A stretch of 64,000 bases of DNA from Umezawaea endophytica (GCF_025061645.1 NZ_JANYMP010000015.1:156417-220416); one strand, 5' to 3'; counted from the stretch's first letter, positions 35,331-44,852 are shown. Notes: generated from the letters alone by a model not told the origin. A program made the numbers and translations.

Positions 35331-35759
35331 GTGGCTGACGACTTGACCGTGACGCGGACGCTGGTGGTACCGGCGGCCGAGCTGCGCGAACGGTTCTCCC
35401 GGTCGTCGGGTCCCGGCGGCCAGGGCGTGAACACGGCGGACAGCCGGGTCGAGCTCAGCTTCGACCTGGCGTCCTCCGCGTCGGTCCCGGAGTGGCTGCG
35501 CACCCGCATGGTCGAACGGCTGGCGAACCGCCTGGTGGACGGCGTGCTGACGGTGGCGGCCAGCGAGCACCGCGCCCAGCTCCAGAACCGCATGGCCGCC
35601 CGTGCCCGCCTGGCGACCCTGCTGCGGGACGCCGCGGCCGCTCCACCGCCGGTCCGCCGCGCGACCAAGCCGAGCCGCGGGTCGAAGGAACGCCGGATCG
35701 CGGAGAAGAAGCGCCGCGCGATCACCAAGCGCGGTCGCAGCGGCGGGTACGACGACTAG
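35331..35759 (+). CDS. arfB: Peptidyl-tRNA hydrolase ArfB-like release factor
   Basis: This 142-residue protein rescues stalled ribosomes by hydrolysing peptidyl-tRNA. The catalytic GGQ lies in RSSGPGGQGVNTADSRVEL (about residues 24-42). The C-terminus is the usual basic tail (KERRIAEKKRRAITKRGR) that enters the mRNA channel. The length equals ArfB/YaeJ rather than full release factors. The GTG start is 9 bases after the previous stop. The stop overlaps the convergent response regulator by 4 bases. Confidence 0.92.
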   Translation: MADDLTVTRTLVVPAAELRERFSRSSGPGGQGVNTADSRVELSFDLASSASVPEWLRTRMVERLANRLVDGVLTVAASEHRAQLQNRMAARARLATLLRDAAAAPPPVRRATKPSRGSKERRIAEKKRRAITKRGRSGGYDD

Positions 35760-36430
35760 CGCCCCAGCCAGACGTACTGCCGCTCCGGCCGTCCGGTGCC
35801 GCCGTACCGCAGCCGCACCTCGGCCCGGCCGGTGGTCACGAAGTGCTCCAGGTACCGCCGTGCGCTGACCCGCGCCAACGCCGTCAGCTCGGCGCACTCG
35901 CTGGCCGACAGCCCGTCCAGCCGGGACCGCAGCGCCCGCTCGACCAGGTTGGCGGTCTGCGCGGTCAAGCCCTTGGGCAGCACGGGCGCGGAGCTGGGGC
36001 GGCCGCCGAACACCTGGTCCACGTCGGCCTGGCCCGCCGACCCCAGCCGGTCCAGCTTCCGGTGCAGCGCGGCGAAGTGCGCGAGCTGGTCGCGCAGCGC
36101 GGCGAACTCGAACGGCTTGATCAGGTAGTGCAGCACTCCGCCGCGCATGGCGCTGCGCACGGTGTCCACGTCGGTGGCGGCGGTGATCACGATGACGTCC
36201 ACGGCCTCGTCGCCCCGAGCCCGCAGCTCCCGCAGCACCTCCAGCCCGTCGACGTCCGGCAGGTAGATGTCCAGCAGCACGAGGTCCGGCCGCAGCGAGT
36301 GGACCAGGCGCAGCGCGTCCGAGCCGGTGTGGGCCACGCCCACGACCTCGAACCCCGGCGTCCTGGACACGTACCCGCTGTGCACCTTCGCCACCATGAA
36401 GTCGTCGTCCACGACCAGGACCCGGATCAC
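35756..36430 (-). CDS. CitB/DcuR-type response regulator
   Basis: This 224-residue regulator has a receiver domain (VLVVDDDFMV, phospho-Asp in LVLLDIYLPDVDG, and Lys in LIKPFEF). A C-terminal helix-turn-helix region (LTAQTANLVERALR, then LSASECAELTALARVSARRYLEHF) is typical of CitB/DpiA family members. Its GTG overlaps the kinase stop (GTGA), forming a two-component pair. The likely target is the divergent tctCBA operon. Confidence 0.9.
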   Translation of the reverse strand: MIRVLVVDDDFMVAKVHSGYVSRTPGFEVVGVAHTGSDALRLVHSLRPDLVLLDIYLPDVDGLEVLRELRARGDEAVDVIVITAATDVDTVRSAMRGGVLHYLIKPFEFAALRDQLAHFAALHRKLDRLGSAGQADVDQVFGGRPSSAPVLPKGLTAQTANLVERALRSRLDGLSASECAELTALARVSARRYLEHFVTTGRAEVRLRYGGTGRPERQYVWLGR

Positions 36431-38019
36431 AACGCCACCTCGCGCGGCAGCCGTGCGGTGAAGACGGCGCCGTCGGCGTTGTGCACCCGCACGCTCCCGC
36501 CCCGCCGCAGGCACGTCTGCCTGGTCAACGCCAGCCCGAGACCCCGCTGGCCCTGTTCGGCGGCCTTGGTGGTGAACCCGTTCTCGAACACCTCCTCGGC
36601 GATGTCCGGCGCCACACCCGGCCCGGAGTCCCGCACCTCGACCACCACCGTCCGGCGGCTCCCGACGCCGTCGTCCTCCGGCTCGTCCTCCTCGGCGACG
36701 GCCACCGAGATCGAGCCGCGGGCACCGGCGAGCGCGTCCAGCGCGTTGTCGACCAGGTTGCCCAGCACCGTCACCAGGTCCGTGGACAGCACCTCGTCCA
36801 CCTCGTCGAGCCGGCTGTCCGGATCCATCTCCAACCCGACGCCGCGCTCGGCGGCCAGGCTGGACTTGGCGATCAGCAGCGCGGCCACGGCGGGGTCGGC
36901 GATCCGCGACCCGACCTCCGCCTGCCACTGCCCTTGCGCGGAGCTGATCCGGTGCACGAAGCCGCGGACCTCGTCGTACTCGCCGAGTTCGATCAGCCCG
37001 GAGATCGTGTGCAGCCGGTTGCTGAACTCGTGGGCCTGGGCCCGCAGCGTGTCGGTGGCGTGCCGGTTGGCGTCCAGCTCGTTTTGCAGCACGAGCAGCT
37101 CGGTGCGGTCCCGCAGCGTCACGACGGCCCCGACCTCGACGCCGTGCACGGCGATCGGCATCCGGTTCAGCGTCAGCACCGACCCGGCCCGCAGCACGAC
37201 CTGGTCCGCGCCGGACGCCCGGCCGGTCAGCACGTCCAGCAGCCGCGAGTCCAGGTCCAGCTCCGCGACCTCGCGGCCGACGCAGTCCACGGGTAGGTCC
37301 AGCGACGACCGGGCGTGGTCGTTGGCCAGCGTGATCCGGTGCTGCGGGTCGAGGCCGACCACACCCTCCTTGATCCCGTGCAGCAGCGCTTCCCGGTGCT
37401 CCACCAGCGACGTGATCTCCTTCGGCTCCAACCCGAGCGTCTGCTTCTTCACCCGGCGGGTCAGCAGCACCGACCCGACGACCCCGATGGCCAGCGCCAC
37501 CCCGAGCAGCCGCAGCGCGTCACCGGGGGAGTCCAGCACGCCCTCGAAGAACCCCGGCGACTCCTGGCCGGCCGCGACCAGCCCGATCACGGCCCCGCGG
37601 TCGCTCATCACCGGCACCTGCGCCACGATCGCGCCGCCGAGCGAGCCGACCCACGACCGCCCGTCGAGCGCGGTGCTGTCGCCGATGTCCAGCGCCTGGC
37701 CGATCTGCACGGGGTCGGGCGAGGTCAGCACCCGCCGCGAGGCGTCGGTGATCACCACGTAGGAGGCTCCGGACAGGCTCCGGCCGCTCTCCGCGAACGG
37801 CGCCAGCGCGTAGTGCCGCAGCGGGTCCGCCAACGCCAGCCGGACGCCCGCCGTCGCGGCCACGTCCTCGGCGACGGACAGCATCCGGCGTCCCTCGGTG
37901 GTGGTGAAGTTCGCACCCGCCTGGACGACGGACAGCGCGCCCACCGCGCAGAGCAGCGCGAGGACGACTACCAGTTGCCAGGCGAGCAGTTGTCTGGCCA
38001 GCGAACCCCGACCGCCCAT
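36427..38019 (-). CDS. CitA/DcuS-type sensor histidine kinase
   Basis: This 530-residue kinase has two transmembrane segments (about 11-34 and 170-195) framing an extracytoplasmic PDC/Cache-like sensor. A PAS domain follows (about 215-310). The CitA-type H-box reads RAQAHEFSNRLHTISGL, and the ATPase domain has N-box NLVDNALDAL, DSGPGVAPD and RGLGLALTRQ. CitA relatives sense extracellular citrate or C4-dicarboxylates. The ATG at 38019 has a GGGAGGGG site. It is divergent from the tricarboxylate transporter. Confidence 0.92.
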   Translation of the reverse strand: MGGRGSLARQLLAWQLVVVLALLCAVGALSVVQAGANFTTTEGRRMLSVAEDVAATAGVRLALADPLRHYALAPFAESGRSLSGASYVVITDASRRVLTSPDPVQIGQALDIGDSTALDGRSWVGSLGGAIVAQVPVMSDRGAVIGLVAAGQESPGFFEGVLDSPGDALRLLGVALAIGVVGSVLLTRRVKKQTLGLEPKEITSLVEHREALLHGIKEGVVGLDPQHRITLANDHARSSLDLPVDCVGREVAELDLDSRLLDVLTGRASGADQVVLRAGSVLTLNRMPIAVHGVEVGAVVTLRDRTELLVLQNELDANRHATDTLRAQAHEFSNRLHTISGLIELGEYDEVRGFVHRISSAQGQWQAEVGSRIADPAVAALLIAKSSLAAERGVGLEMDPDSRLDEVDEVLSTDLVTVLGNLVDNALDALAGARGSISVAVAEEDEPEDDGVGSRRTVVVEVRDSGPGVAPDIAEEVFENGFTTKAAEQGQRGLGLALTRQTCLRRGGSVRVHNADGAVFTARLPREVAL

Positions 38020-38084
38020 GCACCCCTCCCGCTCCGTCGCGTGGGAGTGACAGTAGGACCTCCGGAGCGGCGGTGCGCGCGACC

Positions 38085-38102
38085 ACAAAGACCAAAAGAA
38101 CC
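38085..38102. promoter_or_regulatory. Candidate response-regulator site between citA-like gene and tctC
   Basis: An A-rich run with two similar ACC-n-AAAG units, about ten bases apart, lies in the 158-base divergent gap. It stands out in this G+C-rich DNA. CitB-family regulators often bind A+T-rich repeats, so it could be the operator for tctCBA. Confidence 0.3.
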
Positions 38103-38177
38103 GCTACGCCCGCAATCGGGACTTCCGGTTAACACGCGGGCAACATCCCAGCCAGGCGCAGAGAGGCGGAGATCACA

Positions 38178-39161
38178 GTGCGGATCAGGAACTGGATGGC
38201 GGTGGGGGCCGCGGTGGCGGCTGTGGTCGTCCTGCCACCGCTGCTCACGCCCGGCGGGGAGAGCACGGCGGGACAGCTCCGGGCGTTGCGGGTGCTGGTG
38301 CCCAACGCTCCCGGCGGCGGGTACGACATCACCGCGCGGACGGCGGCCAAGGCCATGGAGGACGCGGACCTGCTGCGCAACGCCGAGGTGTTCAACCTGC
38401 CCGGCGCGGGCGGCACGGTCGGGCTCGGGCGGACCGTGGCGGAGAAGGGCAACGGGAAGCTCGTCATGTCCATGGGGCTCGGCGTGGTCGGCTCCGTCTA
38501 CACGAACAAGTCCCCGTCGTCGCTGCTGGACACCACGCCGATCGCGAAGTTGATCGAGGAGCCCGACATCGTGGTGGTCGGCAAGGACTCGCCCTACCGG
38601 GACCTGGACGAGCTGGTGTCCGCGTGGAAGGCGGATCCGGGCGGCGTGCCGGTCGGCGGCGGGTCCTCCCCCGGCGGCCCCGACCACCTGGCGCCGATGC
38701 TGATGGCCAAGGCCGTCGGGCTGGAGCCCAGGACGGTCAACTACATCCCGTTCGACGGCGGCGGCGAGCTGCTCGCGTCCGTGCTCGGCGGGAAGGTCGC
38801 CTTCGGCGTCTCCGGCATCGGCGAGTACCGCGACCAGATCCAGGCCGGGACGCTGCGGGTGCTGGCGGTGACCAGCGCGGACCGGATCCCCGGCGTGGAG
38901 GCGCCGACGCTGACCGAGGCGGGCGTCGACGTGAAGTTCAGCAACTGGCGCGGGATCGTGGCGCCGCCGGACATCCCGGACGTCGACCGCGAGCGGCTCG
39001 TGGACCTCTTCACGACGCTGCACTCGACGAAGCAGTGGAAGGAAGCGCTGGAGCGGAACGGGTGGACCGACGCCTTCGCGCCGGGCGACCAGTTCGGTTC
39101 CTTCCTGGAGGACGAGAACACGCGGGTGGCGACGGTGCTGAAGGACTTGGGGCTGGCATGA
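38178..39161 (+). CDS. tctC: Tripartite tricarboxylate transporter substrate-binding protein
   Basis: This 327-residue TctC-family protein has an N-terminal signal-like helix (about 5-24) without a lipobox Cys. The core shows the family pattern LRVLVPNAPGGGYDITARTAA, NLPGAGGTVGL, and FDGGGELLASVLGGKVAFG. It presents citrate or a related carboxylate to TctAB. The GTG start at 38178 is 158 bases from the divergent kinase. The stop overlaps tctB (ATGA). Confidence 0.9.
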   Translation: MRIRNWMAVGAAVAAVVVLPPLLTPGGESTAGQLRALRVLVPNAPGGGYDITARTAAKAMEDADLLRNAEVFNLPGAGGTVGLGRTVAEKGNGKLVMSMGLGVVGSVYTNKSPSSLLDTTPIAKLIEEPDIVVVGKDSPYRDLDELVSAWKADPGGVPVGGGSSPGGPDHLAPMLMAKAVGLEPRTVNYIPFDGGGELLASVLGGKVAFGVSGIGEYRDQIQAGTLRVLAVTSADRIPGVEAPTLTEAGVDVKFSNWRGIVAPPDIPDVDRERLVDLFTTLHSTKQWKEALERNGWTDAFAPGDQFGSFLEDENTRVATVLKDLGLA

Positions 39162-39661
39162 CGACGACGAAGGCGTGGTTGAGGGAGCGGTCCGAGCTCG
39201 GGGTGTCGGCCGTCCTGGTGGTGCTCGGGGTCGTGGTGCTGGTCGACGCGCTGCGGATCCACACGGACTTCGCGCAGCGCGGGCCCGTCGGACCGAAGGC
39301 CGTGCCGATCCTGGTGGGATCGCTGCTGCTCCTGGTCGCGGTGCTGCTGGCGCGGGACGTGCTGCGCGGCGGCCGTGGTGAGGCCGAGGGCGGCGAGGAC
39401 GTCGACCTCACGGCGCCGGCCGACTTCCGCACGGTGTTGTTGCTGTGCGGGGCTTTCCTGGCCAACGCGGCGCTGATCGGCGTGGTCGGCTTCCCGATCT
39501 CCGGCGCGGTGCTGTTCTGGGGCGCCGCGTACGCGTTGGGCAGCAGGCACTTCGTCCGCGACCCGCTGATCGCCGCCGGGTTGTCCGTGGCGACGTTCCT
39601 GGTGTTCAACAACCTGCTCGGTGTCCCCCTGCCCGGTGGCCCGCTGATGGGGGTGCTCTAG
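39158..39661 (+). CDS. tctB: Tripartite tricarboxylate transporter small membrane subunit
   Basis: This 167-residue membrane protein has four hydrophobic segments, the size and topology of TctB. A first helix (SAVLVVLGVVVLVDALRI) is followed by GPVGPKAVPILVGSLLLL, and two more lie near the C-terminus. The ATG overlaps the tctC stop, and the stop abuts the tctA start (TAGATG). The long frame upstream is an overlap with tctC in another frame. Confidence 0.88.
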   Translation: MTTTKAWLRERSELGVSAVLVVLGVVVLVDALRIHTDFAQRGPVGPKAVPILVGSLLLLVAVLLARDVLRGGRGEAEGGEDVDLTAPADFRTVLLLCGAFLANAALIGVVGFPISGAVLFWGAAYALGSRHFVRDPLIAAGLSVATFLVFNNLLGVPLPGGPLMGVL

Positions 39662-41176
39662 ATGTTCCAGCAGTTGATGGACGGTTTCGCGACCGCGTTG
39701 ACGCCGACGCACCTGGCCATGGCCGCGCTGGGCGTGCTGCTCGGCACCGCGATCGGCGTGCTGCCGGGGATCGGGCCCGCCATGGCCGTGGCGCTGCTGC
39801 TCCCCGTGACCTACGGGCTGGAGCCGACCGGCGCGTTCATCATGTTCGCCGGGATCTACTACGGCGGGATGTTCGGCGGGTCCACCACGTCGATCCTGCT
39901 GAACACCCCTGGCGAGAGCGCGGCCGTGGTCGCCGCGATCGACGGCAACCCCATGGCGCGCAAGGGACGTGGGTCGCAGGCGTTGGCCGCCGCCGCGATC
40001 GGCCACTTCATCGGCGGCATCATCGGCACGACGATGCTCGTGCTGCTGGCCCCCACCGTGGCGAAGTACGCGGTGGACATCGGCGCGCCGGACTTCTTCG
40101 CGATCATGGTGCTGGCGTTCATCGCGGTCACGTCCGTGCTCGGCGCCTCCCGGATCCGCGGGGTCGCCTCGCTGCTGATCGGCCTGACCATCGGGCTGGT
40201 CGGCCTGGACGAGATGACCGGGCAGCAGCGGCTGACGTTCGGGTCGCTGCACCTGGCCGACGGCATCGACGTGGTGATCGTGGCCGTGGCGCTGTTCGCC
40301 GTCGGCGAGTCGCTGTGGGTCGCGGCCCACCTCCGCCGGACCACCAGCGAGGCCATCCCGGTCGGACGGCCGTGGCTCGGGCGGGCCGACCTGAAGCGGG
40401 CCTGGAAGCCGTGGCTGCGCGGGCCGTTCATCGGGTTCCCGTTCGGCGCGATCCCGGCCGGTGGCGCGGAGATCCCGACGTTCCTGTCGTACGTGGCGGA
40501 GAAGCGGCTGTCGAAGAAGCACCGCGACGAGTTCGGCAAGGGCGCCATCGAGGGCGTGGCCGGGCCGGAGGCGACCGCGTCGGCGTCCGCGGCCGGGACC
40601 CTGGTGTCGATGCTGACGCTGGGGCTGCCGACCACGGCGGTGGCCGCGGTGATGCTGGCGGCGTTCCAGCAGTACGGCATCCAGCCCGGTCCGCTGCTGT
40701 TCCAGCGCGAGTCCTCGCTGGTGTGGGGGCTGATCGCGTCCCTGTTCATCGGGCTGACGCTGCTGCTGGTGCTGAACCTGCCGCTGGCGCCGCTGTGGGC
40801 CAAGCTGCTGCGGATCCCGCGGCCGTACCTGTACGCGGGCATCCTGTTCTTCGCCAGCGTCGGGGCCTACGCGGTCAACGCCGACGTGTTCGACCTGCTG
40901 GTGATGTTCGTGATCGGCGTGCTCGGGTTCGTGATGCGGCGCTACGGCCTGCCGGTGCTGCCCGCGATCATCGGCGTGATCCTCGGACCGGCCGCCGAGC
41001 AGCAGATGCGGCGGGCGCTCCAGTTGTCCGACGGCGACCTCGTCGGGCTGGTGAACACGCCGTTCGCCGTCGTGGTCTACGTGATCATCGCGGTGCTGCT
41101 GTTCTTCCCGCTGATCCGGAAGCTGGTGCGGCCGGACAAGCCCGCCTCCCCCGACCGCGAGAAGATCGACGTCTGA
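39662..41176 (+). CDS. tctA: Tripartite tricarboxylate transporter large permease
   Basis: This 504-residue TctA permease has about 11-12 membrane segments. The signature is [17 protein letters not shown] near residue 36, followed by [21 protein letters not shown], one of the most conserved parts of the family. A second repeat contains [13 protein letters not shown]. It is an ion-coupled secondary transporter. It ends the tctCBA operon, which a strong hairpin follows. Confidence 0.95.
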   Translation: MFQQLMDGFATALTPTHLAMAALGVLLGTAIGVLPGIGPAMAVALLLPVTYGLEPTGAFIMFAGIYYGGMFGGSTTSILLNTPGESAAVVAAIDGNPMARKGRGSQALAAAAIGHFIGGIIGTTMLVLLAPTVAKYAVDIGAPDFFAIMVLAFIAVTSVLGASRIRGVASLLIGLTIGLVGLDEMTGQQRLTFGSLHLADGIDVVIVAVALFAVGESLWVAAHLRRTTSEAIPVGRPWLGRADLKRAWKPWLRGPFIGFPFGAIPAGGAEIPTFLSYVAEKRLSKKHRDEFGKGAIEGVAGPEATASASAAGTLVSMLTLGLPTTAVAAVMLAAFQQYGIQPGPLLFQRESSLVWGLIASLFIGLTLLLVLNLPLAPLWAKLLRIPRPYLYAGILFFASVGAYAVNADVFDLLVMFVIGVLGFVMRRYGLPVLPAIIGVILGPAAEQQMRRALQLSDGDLVGLVNTPFAVVVYVIIAVLLFFPLIRKLVRPDKPASPDREKIDV

Positions 41177-41180
41177 GCGA

Positions 41181-41217
41181 GCCCGGTCCACGGCACCCCT
41201 CGTGCCGTGGACCGGGC
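41181..41217 (+). terminator. Bidirectional terminator between tctA and mmsA
   Basis: A perfect 16-bp stem (41181-41196 with 41202-41217) with a 5-nt loop lies between two convergent operons, 4 bases after the tctA stop and 6 bases from the mmsA stop. Confidence 0.85.
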
Positions 41218-41223
41218 CCGTTC

Positions 41224-42714
41224 CTAGCCGTGGGTCGGGAAGCCCAGGTCGATGCCGTGCTGGCGCGGCCAGCGGGCGGTGACCGCCTTCGCCCTGGTGT
41301 AGAAGCGAACGCCCTCCGCGCCGTGCACGTGGGTGTCGCCGAACAGGGAGTCCTTCCAGCCGCCGAAGGAGTAGTAGGCCATCGGGACCGGGATCGGGAC
41401 GTTGATGCCGACCATGCCGACGTGCACCCGCCGCTGGTACTCGCGGGCCGCCAGGCCGTCACCGGTGTAGATGGCCGTGCCGTTGCCGTAGGGGTTGGCG
41501 TTGACCAGGTCCACGGCCGCCTCGAACGTGGGCACCCGCACCACGCCGAGCACCGGGCCGAAGATCTCGTCCTGGTAGACCGCCATGTCCGGGGTGACGT
41601 GGTCGAAGAGCGTCGGCTTCAGCCAGAAGCCGTTCTCGTGGCCGTCCGGCGCGAAACCCCGGCCGTCCACCACCAGCGCCGCGCCCTCCGCGACGCCCGT
41701 GTCCACGTAGGCCGTCACCTTGTCGCGGTGGGCGCCGGTGACCAGCGGACCCATCTGCGACGCGGGGTCCGTGCCGGGACCGGTGGTGAGGCCGGTGGTC
41801 CGCTCGGCGATCTTCTCGACCAGGGTGTCGGCCGCGTCGCCGACGGCGACCACCACGGAGATGGCCATGCAGCGTTCGCCCGCGCTGCCGTACCCGGCCG
41901 AGACGGCGGCGTCCGCCGCGACGTCTAGGTCGGCGTCCGGCAGCACGACCATGTGGTTCTTGGCCCCTCCCAACGCCTGCACGCGCTTGCCCGCGGCGGT
42001 GCCGCGCGCGTAGACGTGCCTGGCGATGGCGGTCGAGCCCACGAACGAAGCCGCCGCGACGTCCGGGTGGTCCAGCAGGGCGTTCACCGCCGTCGCGTCG
42101 CCGTGCAGGACGTTGAGCACGCCGTCCGGCAGACCGGCCTCGCTGAACAGCTCGGCCAGCCGCACCGACGCCGACGGGTCGCGCTCCGACGGTTTGAGGA
42201 CGAACGCGTTGCCGCTCGCGATGGCCACCGGGAACATCCACATCGGGACCATCACCGGGAAGTTGAACGGGGTGATGCCCGCGACCACGCCCAGCGGCTG
42301 GCGCACCGAGTAGGCGTCCACGCCGCGCGACACCTGCTCCGAGTGCTCGCCCTTGAGGAGTTGGGGGATGCCGCACGCGAACTCCACGACCTCCAGGCCG
42401 CGCTGGATCTCGCCCGCGGCGTCGTCCAGCACCTTGCCGTGCTCGGAGGTGATGATCGCGGCCAGCTCGTCGCGGTGCTCGTGCAGCAGGTGGCGGTAGT
42501 CGAACAGGATCCGGGTGCGGGTCGCGAGGGAGGACTCCGACCAGGACGCAGCGGCCTTGACCGCCGACGCGACCGCGAGGTCCACATCGGACTGGTCGGC
42601 GAGCCCGACGTGCTTCGCGACCTCGCCGGTCGCCGGGTTGAAGACGGCCGCGGTCCGGGTCGACACCCCGGTGGTGCGGGCGCCGTCGATCCAGTGCGGG
42701 ATGGTGGAGCTCAA
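41224..42714 (-). CDS. mmsA: CoA-acylating methylmalonate-semialdehyde dehydrogenase
   Basis: This 496-residue aldehyde dehydrogenase (also called IolA) turns malonate or methylmalonate semialdehyde into acetyl- or propionyl-CoA. It is the last step of inositol breakdown. NAD-binding appears as ITPFNFPVMVPMWMFP, with FVGSTAIA. The catalytic Cys is in AGERCMAIS, the MmsA-specific form. The TTG start at 42714 has a perfect AGGAGG six bases upstream and overlaps the lacI stop by 4 bases. It is in the divergent arm of the inositol cluster. Confidence 0.93.
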   Translation of the reverse strand: MSSTIPHWIDGARTTGVSTRTAAVFNPATGEVAKHVGLADQSDVDLAVASAVKAAASWSESSLATRTRILFDYRHLLHEHRDELAAIITSEHGKVLDDAAGEIQRGLEVVEFACGIPQLLKGEHSEQVSRGVDAYSVRQPLGVVAGITPFNFPVMVPMWMFPVAIASGNAFVLKPSERDPSASVRLAELFSEAGLPDGVLNVLHGDATAVNALLDHPDVAAASFVGSTAIARHVYARGTAAGKRVQALGGAKNHMVVLPDADLDVAADAAVSAGYGSAGERCMAISVVVAVGDAADTLVEKIAERTTGLTTGPGTDPASQMGPLVTGAHRDKVTAYVDTGVAEGAALVVDGRGFAPDGHENGFWLKPTLFDHVTPDMAVYQDEIFGPVLGVVRVPTFEAAVDLVNANPYGNGTAIYTGDGLAAREYQRRVHVGMVGINVPIPVPMAYYSFGGWKDSLFGDTHVHGAEGVRFYTRAKAVTARWPRQHGIDLGFPTHG

Positions 42715-43712
42715 GACGGTCCTCCTGGGGCGGCTGTGGTGTTCCGGACTACGAGCGACGGGTGCAGCAGGTGGCGGACCGGTTCCGTCCGCTCACCGCG
42801 CACCCGTTGCAGCAGTGCTTCGGCCGCCAGCCTGCCGATCTCGTTGCGGGGCTGGTCGACCGTCGTGAGCGATACGTGGCGGAGCGCGGCCAGCGAGGTG
42901 TTGTCGTAGCCGACGACCGAGACGTCCTCCGGGACGCGGTACCCCGCTTCCTCCAGCGCCGAGATCGCGCCGACGGCGTTGAAGTCGTTGCAGGAGATGA
43001 CGGCCGTGGGCATCCGGCCGCCCCGGTGCAGCTCCTGGACGGCCCTCGCGCCCGCGGCGTCGGTGTACTCGCTGGCCACGACCCTGGGCTCCAGGCCGTG
43101 CTTCGCCATGGCGTTGACGAAACCGCGGCGGCGCGGGCCGGACTGGCTGCCCTCGCCGCCGTCCAGGTGGACGACGTCCCGGTGGCCGAGCGAGACCAGG
43201 TGGTCCACGGCCAGGCCGACGCCCTGTTCGCCGTCGTCGTTGACGGTGTCGACGCCGGAGACCCGTGACGACCTGGCCACCAGGACGATCGGCAGGTGGT
43301 CGGCGGCGTTGCTGATGGCCGCCGTCGGCACGACGGGGCTGAGGAGGGCCAGGCCAGCGGGCCGGAACGAGAGCAGGCTGTCCAGCGCCCGCCGTTCCCG
43401 CGCCGGGCTCCGGCCGCCGGTGTTGATGATGAGCTCGAAGCCCTGCTCCCGCGCCACCGCGTCCAGGCCGTCCACGACCTCGGCGAAGAACGCGTTGTGG
43501 AGGTCGGAGACCATCACCCCGAGCACGGTCGACGTGCGGCTGGCCAGCGAGCGCGCCATGGCGTGCGGCGAGTAGCCCAGTTCCTCCGCCGCGCGGAGCA
43601 CCGCGCCGCGTCGCTGCTCGCTCACCTTGGGTGACCCGCGCATCACCAGCGACACCAGCGCGCGGGACACGCCCGCCCGCTTGGCGACGTCCTCCATGGT
43701 CGGCCTGACCAC
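42711..43712 (-). CDS. LacI family regulator of the inositol cluster
   Basis: This 333-residue repressor has the LacI helix-turn-helix (TMEDVAKRAGVSRALVSLVM) and hinge segment SPHAMARSLASRTSTVLGVM. A periplasmic-binding-like effector domain follows. It lies between mmsA and iolG, and two palindromes typical of LacI operators lie in the gap, so it probably represses the cluster until an inositol-derived inducer appears. I chose the GTG at 43712, with AGGAGG 5 bases upstream. A GTG at 43718 overlaps that site. Confidence 0.92.
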   Translation of the reverse strand: MVRPTMEDVAKRAGVSRALVSLVMRGSPKVSEQRRGAVLRAAEELGYSPHAMARSLASRTSTVLGVMVSDLHNAFFAEVVDGLDAVAREQGFELIINTGGRSPARERRALDSLLSFRPAGLALLSPVVPTAAISNAADHLPIVLVARSSRVSGVDTVNDDGEQGVGLAVDHLVSLGHRDVVHLDGGEGSQSGPRRRGFVNAMAKHGLEPRVVASEYTDAAGARAVQELHRGGRMPTAVISCNDFNAVGAISALEEAGYRVPEDVSVVGYDNTSLAALRHVSLTTVDQPRNEIGRLAAEALLQRVRGERTEPVRHLLHPSLVVRNTTAAPGGPS

Positions 43713-43754
43713 CGCCACCTCCTCGTTCGCGGGTCACGAGCCGGAAACGCCCCC

Positions 43755-43782
43755 TTGACACCCGTGTGACGGAAGCTACAGC
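43755..43782 (+). promoter_or_regulatory. Probable sigma-70-type promoter of iolG operon
   Basis: TTGACA (43755-43760) is followed after 16 bases by TACAGC (43777-43782), close to the actinomycete housekeeping pattern. The first operator palindrome begins one base after this -10, so repressor binding would sit on the transcription start. Confidence 0.6.
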
Positions 43783-43783
43783 A

Positions 43784-43813
43784 TTGGAGCGCTCCAACCA
43801 ATAGAGCGCTCTA
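43784..43813. promoter_or_regulatory. Twin palindromic LacI-type operators
   Basis: TTGGAGCGCTCCAA (43784-43797) and TAGAGCGCTCTA (43802-43813) are both perfect palindromes sharing the core GAGCGCTC, with centres 17 bases apart. The central CG and flanking symmetry fit the LacI family. They lie between the divergent lacI and iolG genes and can control both directions. Confidence 0.8.
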
Positions 43814-43850
43814 ACGCCACAGACCTCCTACCAGGACGGAGACCCTCCGC

Positions 43851-44852
43851 ATGCGGATCGGAGTCGCTGGAGTCGGCCGGATCGGCACGATGCACGCCAC
43901 CAACCTCGCCGCGCTGGACCAGGTCGACGAGGTGCTCCTCTTCGACCCCGTCCCCGGTCGCGCCGCGGTGGCGTCGGCCGCACTGCCCGGCACGAAGGCC
44001 GTGGACGACCTCGACGCGCTGCTCACGGCCAGTGACGGCGTCCTCCTCGCCACCCCCACGACCACGCACCCGGCGCTGCTGCGCGCGGCGCTGGCCGCGA
44101 AGGTCCCCGCCCTGTGCGAGAAGCCGATCGCCAGCGACCTGGACGAGATGCGGGCGCTGGTCGACGACGTCGAGGCCTCCGGGGTGGAGGTGCTGGTCGG
44201 GTTCCAGCGCCGGTTCGACCCCGCCGTGTTCGAGCTGCACCGGCGCGTCCGCGCGGGTGAGGTCGGGGACGTCTACCTGGTGCGGGCCATCGGCAACGAC
44301 GCCCAGCCGCCGGACTTCGGCTACCTGCCCGCGTCGGGCGGCATCTTCCGCGACCTGCTGATCCACGACCTGGACGCGATCCCGTGGCTGGTCGGCGAAC
44401 CCGTCGTCGAGGTGTACGCGTCCGGCTCGGTCCTGGTGCACCAGGCCTTCGCCGACGCGGACGACGTGGACAACGCCGTGGTGATGCTGAAGTTCGCCGG
44501 TGGCGCGCACGCCACCCTGGCGGGCGGCCGTCACGACCCGCTGGGCTACGACCACCGCATCGAGGTGCTCGGCAGCAAGGACTCGCTGGCTGTCGGCGTC
44601 GACGCCCGCACACCGCTGACGTCGCTGGAACCCGGCGGCCCGGTGGTCGCCGACGACGCCTACCCCGGTTTCCCCGAGCGGTTCCACCGCGCCTACGTCA
44701 ACGAGATGACCGTGTTCACCCAGGTCGTCGCGGGCGAAGTGGCGAACCCGTCCCCCGCGCGGGAGAGTTTGATCAGCCTCCGCCTCGCCGAGGCGTGCGA
44801 GGCGTCCCGGCGTTCCGGCGCGCCGATCCGCCTGACGGGAGTGAACGCATGA
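43851..44852 (+). CDS. iolG: Inositol 2-dehydrogenase (Gfo/Idh/MocA family)
   Basis: This 333-residue enzyme oxidises myo-inositol to scyllo-inosose with NAD+. The Rossmann start is IGVAGVGRIGTMHA, the catalytic Lys lies in LCEKPIASD (about residue 97), and the Asp/His pair is in FRDLLIHDLD. Its position as first gene of the iol operon, directly after the operators, supports this substrate over other Gfo/Idh activities. Its stop overlaps the next gene (ATGA). Confidence 0.92.
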   Translation: MRIGVAGVGRIGTMHATNLAALDQVDEVLLFDPVPGRAAVASAALPGTKAVDDLDALLTASDGVLLATPTTTHPALLRAALAAKVPALCEKPIASDLDEMRALVDDVEASGVEVLVGFQRRFDPAVFELHRRVRAGEVGDVYLVRAIGNDAQPPDFGYLPASGGIFRDLLIHDLDAIPWLVGEPVVEVYASGSVLVHQAFADADDVDNAVVMLKFAGGAHATLAGGRHDPLGYDHRIEVLGSKDSLAVGVDARTPLTSLEPGGPVVADDAYPGFPERFHRAYVNEMTVFTQVVAGEVANPSPARESLISLRLAEACEASRRSGAPIRLTGVNA

